Below are positions 44,101-55,274 of a stretch of DNA of 64,000 nucleotides, in pieces. The notes beneath the pieces were generated by a model. The model was not told where the DNA came from. It saw only the letters and a program-made list of their open reading frames with translations, and did not search any database. This DNA comes from Saxidomus purpurata (taxonomy: Eukaryota; Mollusca; Bivalvia; Venerida; Veneridae), in assembly GCA_022818135.1 (NCBI GenBank), contig JAFMSR010000018.1:3620331-3684330 (forward strand), in the 5' to 3' direction. Position 1 is the first letter of the stretch; every line of letters starts with the position of its first letter. The position numbers were made by a program, and so were the translations under genes.

Positions 44101-47100
44101 CAAATATACGGAAGAACTCTACAATGCTTTCAAACTAGTAAGATATTAGAAGGTTTTTTGTCATTATAAGGAGTTACAGATACTTACCTTTGTCTAGAAC
44201 AAGGAAGATATTCTTTATATTTCTTGTACTGTTGTTTCAAAGCTGAGCACCAAGCATGGGAGCATACTGTACCATTCTATATGCCAGGTATGGCCTAGGA
44301 TTGGAACCAACAGGGTAAAGGTCATGTAGTAGGTGACCTTCGAGGCAGTCAATGTGATACTGTGTACAGTAGATTACATGTATACAGCTCATTAGGCTAT
44401 ACATTATATTTCCTTAAAATGTTCTGTTGTCATAGTTACACTGAAAAATCAAAATCAACTTGTGCAGCCTCTTATCAAACCTTTAAACTTAATCTGCATC
44501 ATTTTCTTTCCTTCTTCGGTCTATTATTCTTCCTGTATTACAAATAACTACATAAACTATTGTGGTTTTACATAACTACCGATAACTTTGCAGGCACAAG
44601 GATTTGATGATCTGCCAGGTTGGTTATTGACACAGGCCAAGGAAAAAATGTCGTACGTTCAAGAGACAGTCTCGTTTCTCACAGAAACCTTCCTTGTTTC
44701 ACCAATTAATTGGATGGTGAGTTAGCTAATTGGCTTTGTTTAGTTCAGTGGACTTCAGGTAGCAGCAATGTGTACCATTAAGATGAATTTGTAGGCTTTA
44801 TATTTAAATGTAGCAAAGTAGATTTGGTTTTTAATTTCCCCTATATATTGTGTTGCTTAGAGCTGTTGTTGTATCTGCACATTTGCATAATTAAATGTAT
44901 CTAGTATGAAAGTTACGAGGTTAGAAAGCGGTGACATTGCAGATAAGACTGATTTCTGTTGGAAATGCTTCATCATAGTTACTGTCACTACTGCATGCCA
45001 GAGCAGTGTGATGACATTTTAAGAATATCAATATCAACTAATTCTAACCAGATGTTAAAGTGTCAAGTTGCCATAGACACTTGGACACTATACCACACTC
45101 CTAGCCATATGAAACTGGAGATTTTCAATTGGTCTCGGAGTAAGAAGTTACACAAAAGACCTTGTTCCACACCACCCCTAGCACATAAAACACCAAAAGA
45201 AATAAACTAAAAAAGTTGTACATGCCATATGAATAGCATCGTATGGAACTTCATTGAGCTGACCTTGCTGATTTTGAGCCACTTTTGAATAGTTGCATCT
45301 TACTTGGCCCACTGCATGTTGCTTGGCCATGAAAAACATTAGGAACATTAAAACCTTTCTGAGAGCAATGTTTAATATCAAATTTCACACTTCAAAGTTG
45401 TTTGTGGCATGTTTAAATACTCCCTATGACTACTGGCAAATTGTGTCTTTTCTGGCCAAAAAAAAAGCATCAATTGAGTGTATGCCAAATATCTGCATAC
45501 TGCCAGGACCAGTTTCACATGATCTTGTAAATTATTATAACAAATTGGCCCTCACAGGTGGTAAGGTACACCATTCAGTTATTAGTGCTTAATGAAAATT
45601 TTGTAAATTTTAGATACCAAATTGACACTTCTTTGCCAGACTGATTATATATATATATCGTAGTTTGCCTGTCAAGCACTATTTTCCTAATTAATACGCT
45701 TTGTCTTGTAACAACTAACCCTTACTAACAAACGGTAGAACTAACAGCTAAACTAGCTAGAACACGTTTGGTACCGGATATTTTTACTAACTTAGTTTTG
45801 AAAGATGATCTTGTCAACAAATTTACAGTTAATAGGTATGTTTCTGTGTTGTGCTTTAACTGTAAATGAGCCCCACTGTGCGAAAACCAATACTTTTTAA
45901 TTTATAGTCATTGTAAAAATGATAGAAGTGTTATCAGTGTGAAACAGAACTATAAATATAAGTGTTATATTGTTACCGTACTCAGGTTGTATGTAGCAGG
46001 GTACTGACCACATCACAAAGTTCTCAAGCTGGTTTTCGCACTAGGAGGCAAATGGTCTATATATATACTGCAGATTTATATGCACATCCCTTGTAAATGT
46101 TGTAATTTTTGTTGACAATGTAATTATTGTTAATTATGTTATTCATGGTAAAGGGGCCTAACTGTGACTCTCTTTTATCTGGATTATTAAGTAAAAGTAA
46201 AAAGTGTGGTGTTCAGCGTAGTAGAATTCTACATATCTGATCACAGTTTAAACATAAATGTATTAAACTGTTTTCTCTGTCAACAATGAGTCACAAAGGA
46301 GATCAGCATTTATATCATTGTGTAAAGAATAACAGATACTTTAAAGTCCGAGGATCATATTTACAAGTAGCTCTATTTGATCAAGAAAGGTTTCTTACTG
46401 GCAGAAATGACCTTTATTTGTACCAAAAACAGTCCTAACTTTGCTTTTTTATTGGATAAGTACTTATTAGAAACATAGCGCAGTATTTTGTTCAATGATA
46501 TTGCAAAAAAAATAAGAATCCCTTTCTGGCAACTCTTTTTCTTGAAGAAATATCTTAATAAATACTAAAGAAAGGCAACATTGTTATGGAACATGATTCT
46601 ATCATTATCCTGTCAATAAATTAATGTTACTATATCAGTAAATTCAAAGAGATCCTTGGACTTTAATACTGTTCATATCACAACTAAGATGAGAAAGTTT
46701 TCTATTTTATGAATAACTATTTTCAAGGTAATTGATAAAGAAAACCAGAAATTGATAAATATGTAAGACTCATAGGAAATTTGGAATTTTTTGTAAGTGA
46801 CATAGCAGTCTTAAAAGAAGGCCAGTACTGAATAGCTGTTGAGGACAGATTGCAGTGAACTCAGTCTAAACACACAGAAATGTTATCTTTCATTCACAAG
46901 GCTGTTCAGTTATTTCAGATGATAACTGTATTAAATAATGCAGATAAAACTGTATTCACCAGTTGATTTTTCATTTAAATAAAGTCTAGATAAAGAGGTA
47001 TTTATAGCAGATATCTATTGACATTCAAATGTGTTGCACCTAGACAAACTATTCACTGTCCTTTATCTAGAGCAAGGTAAAATATCACGCATGATAAGTC

Positions 47101-47882
47101 ATTATCTAGTACTTGTTATTAAGTACTTTAGCAGCCTAAATATATCTTTTATCTAGTACCTCAGTGGCCTCACTTGAATATGATCATTGGACAGTTAGCA
47201 GTATGTTAGTACTTATAATTGTAGTTTGTCTATGAAGATCATTAAACAAACATCAGTGTTCTAAAGAATGACAATACTTTGGGTTACACTGAATACCGGA
47301 ATCGACTTTTTACCGACTTTTTAACAACTTGAAACAAAAAACCTCTCAAGGTCATGTTTGACTAATATTATTTTCTAAAACTTTGCATACAAGTAAAATA
47401 TCATAAATTATATAATATGTATATATATGTTATACAATTAAGTAAATAGAACGACTGTTTTAAGTAGATTCCGGTAATTGAAAATCGATTTTCGTAGATT
47501 CCGGTAAGAAAGTTGATTCTGGTATTCAGTGTAACCACAATACTTGTTCATTGTTGAGTTAAAACCAATATCTTGTAATCTAGCTCCATGCAGGTTGCTA
47601 AAAATAGTGTTCTTGTACCATGTCACTAAACTCTTCCACTTATTCCAGTAGTAACTTGCACTTCCTGTAATGTAAATTGTTAGATCATCTACATGTAACT
47701 GTTGTCCTCTAGAGCTGTAGTATATGTTTTGTTTATGTTGCTTATGTCTAACAGCATGTCTCCTATATTCCTAGGTATCCAAACGTAGTTTAGAGCCCAA
47801 CCCAGGGATGTCATGCCCACATCCTTATAGAGGGGACATGGAAATGGAGCCCATACAAGGGGACAGAGAAGAGGAAGAATAG
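40892..47882 (+). CDS. PLIN: Perilipin (PAT-family lipid-droplet protein), complete
   Basis: Eight coding exons (40892-41123, 41682-41875, 42328-42514, 42696-42853, 43448-43585, 43967-44137, 44594-44716, 47775-47882) join without a stop into 436 residues, close to the usual length of perilipin-2. Perilipins coat lipid droplets and control lipase access. Residues 17-90 carry the PAT-domain start (FINRLGSLPVVSSAW..TKTKDR..LAEGSVNTVV..PYVEKYQPQ). The next part (IDQVNAYACTKLALLEEQYP, then ..NKGHETIDATKGKVEAVKDY) holds the 11-mer-like amphipathic helices. The region after residue 205 (helical, charged, with a DESDAEDDEVP loop near 295) matches the C-terminal four-helix part. First in-frame ATG is 40892; 40910 or 40913 would shorten it by 6-7 residues and may be the true start. 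Only one other candidate last exon (52874) exists. Confidence 0.9.
41492..41613 (-). mobile_element. Solo tRNA-carrying LTR-like unit in perilipin intron 2
   Basis: Ends tgtcatagggtgagaaaaat and ..attttctcacctttttca are inverted relative to each other. Between them is a tRNA-like sequence. It matches the repeats of the 19.3-19.8 kb element (GCACATTTTTCTCACCC.. end, GGATAGCTCAG and GGTTCGAGTCCCGG core) but is single and has no primer-binding-like 18-mer beside it. It could equally be read as a tRNA-derived SINE. Confidence 0.65.
41516..41587 (-). tRNA. tRNA-Thr(TGT)-like sequence, probably SINE/LTR-borne
   Basis: 72-nt cloverleaf on the minus strand. Acceptor GGCCGGA pairs with TCAGGCT except for one mismatch; D-arm GCTCAGTCGGTAGAGC; anticodon loop CCTGTAA (TGT, Thr); T-arm CCGGGTTCGAGTCCCGG. 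It is well preserved and a scanner might call it a gene. The flanking inverted CTCACC/GGTGAG ends and the related copies at 19 kb argue it is part of a mobile element. Confidence 0.5.
41682..41875 (+). CDS. PLIN: Perilipin exon 3
   Basis: Acceptor ttatattccag, then TT completing Ile. Reads DQVNAYACTKLALLEEQYP..GIVNKGHET|gtgagt. Residues 78-142. Confidence 0.92.
42328..42514 (+). CDS. PLIN: Perilipin exon 4
   Basis: Reads IDATKGKVEAVKDYSVTALN..EKYLPPSEEELEEEMK, ending AAAG|gtaaca in phase 1. Residues 143-204. Confidence 0.92.
42696..42853 (+). CDS. PLIN: Perilipin exon 5
   Basis: Acceptor cttatattgtag. Reads APMEVDEVGALTRV.. to ..EKLDNLNFTVDL|gtaagg, phase 0. Residues 205-257. Confidence 0.92.
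43448..43585 (+). CDS. PLIN: Perilipin exon 6
   Basis: Acceptor ccattgacag. Reads IQYAKSGAGGVKDTLEEKYE.. to the acidic DESDAEDDEVPV|gtaagt. Residues 258-303. Confidence 0.92.
43967..44137 (+). CDS. PLIN: Perilipin exon 7
   Basis: Acceptor ttgtttcag. Reads TLEGKTIVVARRLTRQVKQS.. to ..EELYNAFKL|gtaaga. Residues 304-360. Confidence 0.92.
44594..44716 (+). CDS. PLIN: Perilipin exon 8
   Basis: Acceptor aactttgcag. Reads AQGFDDLPGWLLTQAKEKMS.. to ..LVSPINWM|gtgagt, phase 0. Residues 361-401. The following 3.1-kb intron is the longest after intron 1 removal. Confidence 0.92.
44717..47774 (+). other. Perilipin intron 8
   Basis: 3.1 kb with no coding signal. The 83- and 99-residue frames at 44959-45592 show no family and overlap opposite-strand frames. 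Contains a small MITE (47271-47545). Confidence 0.55.
47271..47545. mobile_element. 257-bp MITE with 9-bp target duplication
   Basis: Flanks acaatactt at 47271-47279 and 47537-47545. Inverted ends ggttacactgaatacc.gaatc and its complement (47505-47536), with a second inner copy of gattccggtaa words at 47465-47505. No coding capacity. The duplication length suggests a Mutator-like or hAT-like family. Confidence 0.75.
47775..47882 (+). CDS. PLIN: Perilipin exon 9 (last coding exon)
   Basis: Acceptor tatattcctag. Reads VSKRSLEPNPGMSCPHPYRG.. to ..GDREEE and stop TAG at 47880-47882. 35 residues, low complexity and acidic at the end. Confidence 0.8.
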   Translation, partial: VSKRSLEPNPGMSCPHPYRGDMEMEPIQGDREEEE

Positions 47883-48640
47883 AGGACTGTGTATAGACAA
47901 TATAAACATAATTTGCAACAAACCTTTAATCGGAGAGTTTCTTTACTGCAGACAGTGAATCAAACAGTTTCTATAGTAACAAATATTATCCATGTAGTAT
48001 CAAATGCATTTACAAAAGCTTCAGGTCTACTTTCTATATGTTGTGTAATAAATATTGTAAGTGGCAGCTGCTAACAGATTTGGTTTTCCTGAATAATGCT
48101 TAAATTTGATTTGTTATGCATCATACAGTATTTGAATATCATTGATGGTAAAGTAAAAGATTTAATAAATGTCGGAATAAGTTTGTTAGTGAATTAAAAT
48201 ACTAGTACATCTAGCTTGATTGTTTTTGTTATGCACTAGGGTCAATACTTTTTCTGAATTGTTCTCGATTGCGTATTGACTTTTATGAGGTGCACTTGAT
48301 TTTAAGTTTGTCAGTTTATAGGAATTTAAGTGTGATATGAAGTGCCTCCCACAGCTGATGAAAGCTTGTAAATATTAATCTAAAAACTGGAATGTTAACA
48401 TTTGTATTAATCAATTCAGTGAACAATTTAATGTACATAATATGATGTTACAATAAATTGTATCTTAAAGACATGTTTCAGTTCTTATGATTATGGATTG
48501 ATCAATTAATGCAGTAAATATTACACTTTACATGTACATTTAAAACATGACCTTACAGTGCTGAATGTTTGTAGCTTTTCTTGTGTACGTCTTGATAATA
48601 TCTGTGACAAATTGTCATGTGAGTTGATAAATAAATAAAG
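47883..48640 (+). other. PLIN: Perilipin 3' UTR (approximate)
   Basis: Follows the TAG. Candidate AATAAA signals at 48047-48052, 48452-48457 and 48630-48639. I cannot tell which is used. Confidence 0.5.
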
Positions 48641-48804
48641 AAAACTATTGGTGTGTGAGAGTTTCTCAAATGCAGATGAACACTATCATACAAAGAAACC
48701 CGCCATCTTAATTCAGATACCTGCAACTAGCTTATCTGAGCTGAATTTGATTTGAAAGAGATTTTATCAAGGTCTGTCCAAAAGCTAAATTTTTAGCTTA
48801 TGTT

Positions 48805-48842
48805 TTGGATGAGACCCCGGCATGTCTCCCGTCATGCCTATC
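48805..48842 (+). repeat. Short repeat shared with 29570-29605
   Basis: Both read tttgga.gagaccycggcatg then tctcc..catrcctat over about 36 bp. A fragment of an unidentified interspersed repeat. Confidence 0.4.
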
Positions 48843-49065
48843 TGAGCTGTAGGCTGTGGAAGAGCTATTTATACAGATGGGTTGTCTGGTGTTTATTGTA
48901 CATCGTCGTGCTCTTCTCTGAAACTTCTTAGATTTTTACCCAATTTGCTATGTAGACTAGCATCCTTGCATTCAGGAATGGTTTTAGTCCACTGCACACA
49001 AGTTTATTTTCATGAAAAAGTGGTGCAGAGGTCCATTGTCAATACTGAGATGATCCCAGCTTCTC

Positions 49066-50262
49066 CATTAAGACTGTTACAGGCTTGGCCAACCCTGGAA
49101 TTTCTCCCCGGCCACTCCATTAAGATTGTTTATAGTCTTGGCCAACCATAGGATTTCTCCCCGGCCACTCCATTAAATTGTTTATAGTCTTGGCTGACTC
49201 TGGAATTTCTCCCCAGCCACTCCATTAAGATTGTTTATAGTCTTGGCCGACCATAGGATTTCTCCCCGGCCACTCCATTAAGATTGTTTATAGTCTTGGC
49301 TGACTCTGGAATTTCTCCCCGGCCACTCCATTAAGATCGTTTATAGTCTTGGCCGACCATAGGATTTCTCCCTGGCCACTCCATTAAGATTATTTATAGT
49401 CTTGGCTGACTCTGGAATTTCTCCCCGGCCACTCCATTAAGATCGTTTATAGTCTTGGCCGACCATAGGATTTCTCCCCGGCCACTCCATTAAGATTGTT
49501 TATAGTCTTGGCTGACTCTGGAATTTCTCCCCGGCCACTCCATTAAGATTGTTTATAGTCTTGGCCGACCATAGGACTTCTCCCCGGCCACTCCATTAAG
49601 ATTGTTTATAGTCTTGGCTGACTGGAATTTCTCCCCGGCCACTCCATTAAGATTGTTTATAGTCTTGGCCGACTCTGGAATTTCTCCCGGCCACTCCATT
49701 AAGATTGTTTATAGTCTTGGCCGACCATAGGATTTCTCCCCGGCCACTCCATTAAGATTGTTTATAGTCTTGGCTGACTCTGGAATTTCTCCCCGGCCAC
49801 TCCATTAAGATTGTTTATAGTCTTGGCCGACCATAGGATTTCTCCCCGGCCACTCCATTAAGATTGTTTATAGTCTTGGCCGACCATAGGATTTCTCCCC
49901 GGCCACTCCATTAAGACTGTTTATAGTCTTGGCCGACTCTGGAATTTCTCCCCGGCCACTCCATTAAGATTGTTTATAGTCTTGGCCGACTCTGGAATTT
50001 CTCCCCGGCCACTGCATTAAGATTGTTTATAGTCTTGGCCGACTCTGGAATTTCTCCCCGGCCACTGCATTAAGATTGTTTATAGTCTTGGCTGACTCCG
50101 GAATTTCTCCCCGGCCTCTCCATTAAGATTGTTTATAGTCTTGGCCGACCACAGGATTTCTCCCCGGCCACTCCATAAAGATTGTTTATAGTCTTGGCCG
50201 ACTCTGGAATTTCTCCCCGGCCACTCCATTAAGACTGTTTATAGTCTTGGCCGACTCTGGAA
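49066..50262 (+). repeat. 53-bp minisatellite, ~22 units, two alternating variants
   Basis: The unit is ggccactccattaagattgt, then ttatagtcttgg, a variable 10-nt part and tttctcccc. Variant A has gaccatagga, variant B gactctggaa. The left two thirds alternate A and B, giving a 106-bp higher-order period; the right third is mostly B. It starts at a degenerate first unit and ends in aatgtcaggg. One partial open frame at 48882-49151 merely runs into it. Confidence 0.95.
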
Positions 50263-50526
50263 TGTCAGGGCTCTAATACATGATCAGACTTGGTTGCCTA
50301 ATGACTTGCCAGCTAATACTTGGTTAAATATTTTGATACATGAAATGTTTGTAATTCTGATGACTGACGACCAAGAATTTACGTTTAAACAACAATGAAT
50401 AAATGTGGAAATAATTAGATTATCTTTCAAGAGACTTGCAGCATGTTCTATAATGGCATTGCTACTGCAGGTACCCAACTGTCATATCACAAAGTACAGC
50501 AAATATAGCTGAAAACTTGTAATGTT

Positions 50527-50945
50527 ACACAGGAGTGGATCCATGGTTTACTAGTAATGTGCTGGACTGGTAATCCATGGATTGTATGTTCGATCCCCAG
50601 ATCCTTCATCAACATACCTAACTCATTCGGATGAGACCTTAAACTGAGGTCCCGAGTAGCTAAACATTAAGCATGTAAAAGATTCAGGCTTGGCCCAGTG
50701 CTTATAAAAGGTTCTTCAGCACAATCTCATGCTCAGCATGAAATGACATGCTCAAGTAATAAGAAGTAAAGTCATGTTATATCTTTTTACAAAGTCGGAT
50801 TCCATAACAATATTCAGAAGCTCTGTTCTTGAGCTTCTGTTACTTAAGATCAAATCCGACTTTGTAAATAAATATGTTTACTTTGCTTCATATTACTTGA
50901 GCAGGATTTTTTGCCGAGCATGAGATTCTGCTCAAGAAATTTTTA
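50527..50945 (+). repeat. tRNA-derived SINE with conserved centre and foldback tail
   Basis: The head (50535-50605) has a B-box GTTCGATCCCC. Then comes attcggatgagaccttaaac with tgaggtcccg, similar to the central domain of widespread metazoan SINEs. The tail (50720-50935) folds on itself: tttacaaagtcggatt pairs with aatccgactttgtaaa, and ctcaagtaataa..aagtaaa with tttactt..ttacttgag. The loop is ctctgttcttgag. Confidence 0.65.
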
Positions 50946-51524
50946 TAAGCGTGGGACAAGGTGTCTGTGGTAATACGACACTTTTTGTATCTTGCACTAC
51001 CCCCCGAAACCTAAAATAGCTGGATTATCCCGTACCAATGATAAGATTCTAAAATACCTACATACTCGATACATAATGTTCAGTGTCACTACGACTGTCG
51101 GTGGAGCAAGAAGCAGAACATTCTGTATACAACTCAAGAAAGTTATAACTTGGACATTTCACATCAGTGCTATTTGGTTACTCTGGAGAAAAACCTGTGT
51201 GTCATTTTTCACAAATGCAATGTTATTATTGTTAAGACCAGCGAGTGGGACAGTCTACATTATTGCAAATAGTTCTTTTCAAGAAAAATACGGGGGATAC
51301 CCCAGGTAGCCGCAGCATGGCTAACTTTCAGAGTCAGATGTAAAGAATATTTCAAGTAACTGCAATGTGGATATTTGGTTAATTCTTTATTGTGTGGCAT
51401 ATTTAATATTTAATCTCAAGAAAAATGAGTTTAGATTCACTACATACTTGTAAAGACTTGAGGGTTATTGCCAATAATGTGCAGTGTCAATCTAAATAAC
51501 TGCAGTGTGCTTATTTTTAACTCT

Positions 51525-52345
51525 ACTGGACAACGTCCAGCAGAGCTTATGCCATGGTGGTTTGTCCGTCGTCTGTTCTTGATAACGCTCTACAGGATGC
51601 ATTTTTTATTTGACTTTGATCAAACTTGATATATAGCAAATTGTAGATGTTCCCTATTATTTTACGGTCAGTGGGTCAAAGGTCAAGGTCACAGTGACCT
51701 CCGATAGCAATTCCTTGAGAACACTCTTCTTCAACTTTCATCAAACTTCCTCAGAAGGTTCCCTGCAACATGTACATGATACCTATTGCTTTTGAGCTCA
51801 GTGGGTCAAAGGTCAAGGTGACCTCCTTTAGAGTTTCTTTGATAAAGCTCTACAGGTCACAGTTTTCATTCAACTTTCACCAAACCTGCACAGAAGGTTC
51901 CCTGTAGCATGTAGATGATCCCTATCAATTTTTGGGTTAGTAGGTCAAAGGTCAAGGTCACAGTGACCCAAACTTTGAAACCTTTTCCGCTCAATATCTT
52001 GAGATCTATTTGAACCACAGTCTTACTCCATAGGATGATTGGCCTTACTGAGTAGATGGTCCCCATCGTTTTTGTGGTCAGTGGGTCAAAGAAAACAGTG
52101 ACTCGAACTTTGAAAAATATTTCCACTCAATATCTCGAGATCTACATCACCCACAGTCTTCAAATGTTACAGGATGATTGGTCTTACTGAGCAGATGATC
52201 CCTTCTTTTTTTTTTCGGGGGGAGGGGGGTGGAGTCAGTGGGTCAAGGTTCTTGACAAAATTGCAAAAGATTTTCACAAAACTGACTCAGAAGAGTCTAG
52301 TCAGACCAGTAGAGACACTGGCCCTTTTCGGCCTCTTGTTAAAAA
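51525..52345 (+). repeat. Element with repeated ggtcaaaggtcaaggtcacag units
   Basis: Starts ctctactggacaacgtccag (a hairpin) followed by ttgtccgtcgtctgttc. About five degenerate units follow, with cagtgggtcaaaggtcaagg, and the element ends ggcccttttcggcctcttgt. Same general layout as the other elements with a gtccgtc head. Confidence 0.7.
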
Positions 52346-52873
52346 ATGTGTTACAGTAGGATATTCAACATAACTGAATCATAATTATTTCCAAGAAAAA
52401 TTGATTGGGATATTATACATTACTGCAACATGGTTATTTCAAGAAAGCTTGTGGACATGTACTTGTTCTGCAGTTGCCTGTAACTTCAAAAATTACAGTC
52501 ATCTACATTGTACACCTCAAAATATAGCTCATATATTTTATCGAACTTCTTACAGTTTGCCCACATCCCGATCCAATCAAATGTCCTCATTTCATTCAAA
52601 AAAGCAAGTTGTATTCTCAATATTGACTCAATATCTCCAATATGAAAGTAATTATTTCACTCACTTTTCCAATAAGTGAGACTGTGACATCACAGAGCTA
52701 AGCTCCGCCCCAAATCTCTATATATTTCAAATTTTCAATACAAATATTGTCTTATTGCTCCAGTTCGCTGATGCTCCCTTGCAATAAATTTGCTTGTTCC
52801 TGTAATATAGACCTATCTTGAATATATATATATGTAGGCTATTTTTTACGATAAAAACACATTATGTTTACAG

Positions 52874-52981
52874 TTTGACCTAGAGATCTCCATAGATGGC
52901 CTTGAATTGGATGACCCTTCAGAGATGATGAACCTGGAGATCCATGTACCAGTTGTTTTGAAACAACTCGAGGCTGCATGA
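52874..52981 (+). CDS. Candidate alternative last exon of perilipin
   Basis: Acceptor ttatgtttacag at 52873, then an in-frame 36-codon stretch in phase 0: FDLEISIDGLELDDPSEM, then NLEIHVPVVLKQLEAA and stop. Exon 8 ends in phase 0, so this exon could replace exon 9; by coincidence or not, both are 108 nt long. It is followed by an AATAAA at 53552-53557. Its residues look like real coding (no low complexity), but no family is recognised, so it could also be the last exon of an unseen gene. Confidence 0.4.
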   Translation, partial: FDLEISIDGLELDDPSEMMNLEIHVPVVLKQLEAA

Positions 52982-53579
52982 TCATCAAGCAAAGAAAACA
53001 GCAGATGAAAAACTCAGGGATTGCTTTTGCAATATTGAAATTTCTAAAGTATATTTTTTTATATTTTTCTAAACAATATGTCAGCATTATTGATAACCAA
53101 CTTAGACCAAAAGCTATTTTGGCTCTGTTTGCATTATTGTGTAGTTACCTCAGTCTGTGTTGTTAAGTATAAATTATTTTGAACTGGTAGGGGGCCACAG
53201 TTTATGTAAATCATCAGGGCCAAGGTGCCGACGTACCTGCTTTTATCTTGGGTTCAGTATTCTTGTTAAGCCTTCTATGATGTGTCAGTATCACCAAAGT
53301 GCGTTAAAATCCATGAAGTGGGGTATGGTAACAAACATGACAGGTATTACCGGATATTAAAGAATATTCCTGAACACTAAAGCATCATAGTTTCTTGGGG
53401 ACATGATAAATGTACAAAAAAGAATTTTACATACAACATGCATCTTTATTATTAATCCTAAAAACCATTTATTGCTGCTTGTTTGTGTGAAATCCAATGT
53501 CACTAGGATATATATGTAATATTTATGAGTGCCAGGTAAACACAAACATGTAATAAATGGCTAACCTTGTTTATTTATA

Positions 53580-53780
53580 GTCAGAATGCTATAGAGCAAT
53601 AGAACCAAAAGGCCCTCCTTACAGAGAGGGATCATGTAAACTATTGCCCTCGACCGAGGGCAGTAGTGTACAGATGCTGTATATATCCGTAGACCCAGCG
53701 ACCATATAGTAGGCTTTTACTAGTAACCATTGTTGTTGTGTCAATAGTCACTACCATATAGTTTTTTGACAAAATATTTA
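53580..53780. repeat. Short hairpin-rich repeat
   Basis: Contains ttgccctcgaccgagggcag (a perfect gccctcg/cgagggc palindrome) and a second gg(c)cctcc..gagagggat pair just before it. Probably a small MITE. Confidence 0.35.
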
Positions 53781-54002
53781 TACTTATTTCATTTATATTA
53801 TTTAATTTTATTGATTGTTTTCATCATATTTAAACTATATCAGCATTATTGACAACTGCTTTAATTTTAAATGTTGTTTTAAATGTTTTTTTCCATTTAG
53901 ATGATTGAAGTTGAAAATTGCATGTTGTAGAAGAGGCTAGGCCCTTCTGTGCAAGAAAGTTGTGTTCTAAACATTACCCTGATGATAGCAAGAGATTCTG
54001 CT

Positions 54003-54180
54003 TTGTGACCAGTGCAGAGCATAATCAACCTTCACATCTGTGCAGTCTGATCACAGTCTACACTGTTAGTCTAGTCAGTAAATTTTCAAGAAGCATCCCT
54101 TCTATGTTAATGGTACTGCCCAAATTGAAAGAAGGAGAAGTCCATTATGAAAAATATAACAGGGCAAGGGTAAATTAAGC
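54003..54180 (+). repeat. SINE-like repeat, copy 1
   Basis: gaccagtgcagagcataatc, then tgtgcagtctgatcacagtc, tacactgtta and cagtaaattttcaag, then taatggtactgcccaaattg and a gggcaagggt tail. Related copies at 60560 and 61985. The 86-residue frame here is its translation. Confidence 0.6.
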
Positions 54181-55270
54181 ATTTTGCTGTTGAAAATTAA
54201 ACCGATAGCGGCGGTCACTGAAAATCGAAATCAGCAGATACAGCATGTCATGTATCACCACTAAAGGAGACGGTTATCACTTTAGATGGAGAGTGTACTT
54301 TCCACAAAGGAAAGATATTGTACCTATCAGTTTTAATGTTTATCAGGTTCCTAGAATTTACATAGGCTACCCAGGAGGTAGATACTGGTAAATGGCAGGT
54401 AGATGAATAGTATGGATCTGGATTAGACTGAACACACTAGAGTCTCAAAACTTCTGGGCTCACTTATATTGAATGGAAATCTTTTTTTATTTTGTTTGAT
54501 TTTAATGGCATGCAATATAAACCTCATGATATTGTGTAAGATCCAAAATTGTCCAATTCTACAAATTTTGAATTCTAAAGTTTATCCTACTATGGTATCT
54601 CATTAATTTAAATTGCTGTACTTTTATTCAATGTATTTAAACTGTTGTGCTGTTATTCACTGTATTTTTCTTTTTCACTATTGTGATACTGTTTCTCTTT
54701 TTCACTATTGTCATATTGTTCATAATATATACATGCCATACATAGAATTTTAGCATATTACTTCCTATATTGTCAATGCATTTATATCTGTTATTTGGCT
54801 CTGATGTTGAGGTGTCAGTAAGAGATTGAAATGTGACATTAACCAACACTGAAGTATCACATTTACCAGGTCTATTTGTTTTACACTGATACGTGCTTTC
54901 TGTTTTTGACAAAACTATCAAAAGTCAGGGAACAATGTAGGACTCAGGCCCCTCTCCTTGCTCGTTCTTATGCAGACATAACCCTTGCAAGTTAACATTA
55001 GTTTGAAAACACAAACTTTATTACCGTATCTAGGGTCTTTTTTATCTTACTTATTTGTATAAGTAATGAAGTAATGAGGTATTTGTCAGTCTGTGCAAAA
55101 GTAAACTGTGATTTTGTTCAGACACCCCAGAGTAAAGGGGGCTTTAACTCTAGCAATTGCTTTTAATAGGGCTGAGATTGGTCCAAAAGACTGACCAGTT
55201 TGTAAAAGTTGCAATATAAGATAGACTGTTTACTTTGCTTATCTTGGTCAATTACATCAAGTAGCATAGT
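54181..55270. other. No gene seen
   Basis: AT-rich. A short direct repeat (ctctttttcactattgt.atact) lies around 54665-54720. Nothing else. Confidence 0.5.
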
Positions 55271-55274
55271 GCTT

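Noticed and set aside
44959..45592. 83- and 99-residue frames in perilipin intron 8
   Set aside because: Opposite-strand frames of equal length overlap; no domain; inside a well-supported intron.
53895..53930. Third possible perilipin last exon (ccatttag|ATGATTGAAG..)
   Set aside because: Good acceptor but only nine codons before a stop and no coding character.
53918..54178. 86-residue frame ..CSLITVYTVSLVSKFS..
   Set aside because: Coincides with a SINE-like repeat found three times in the window.
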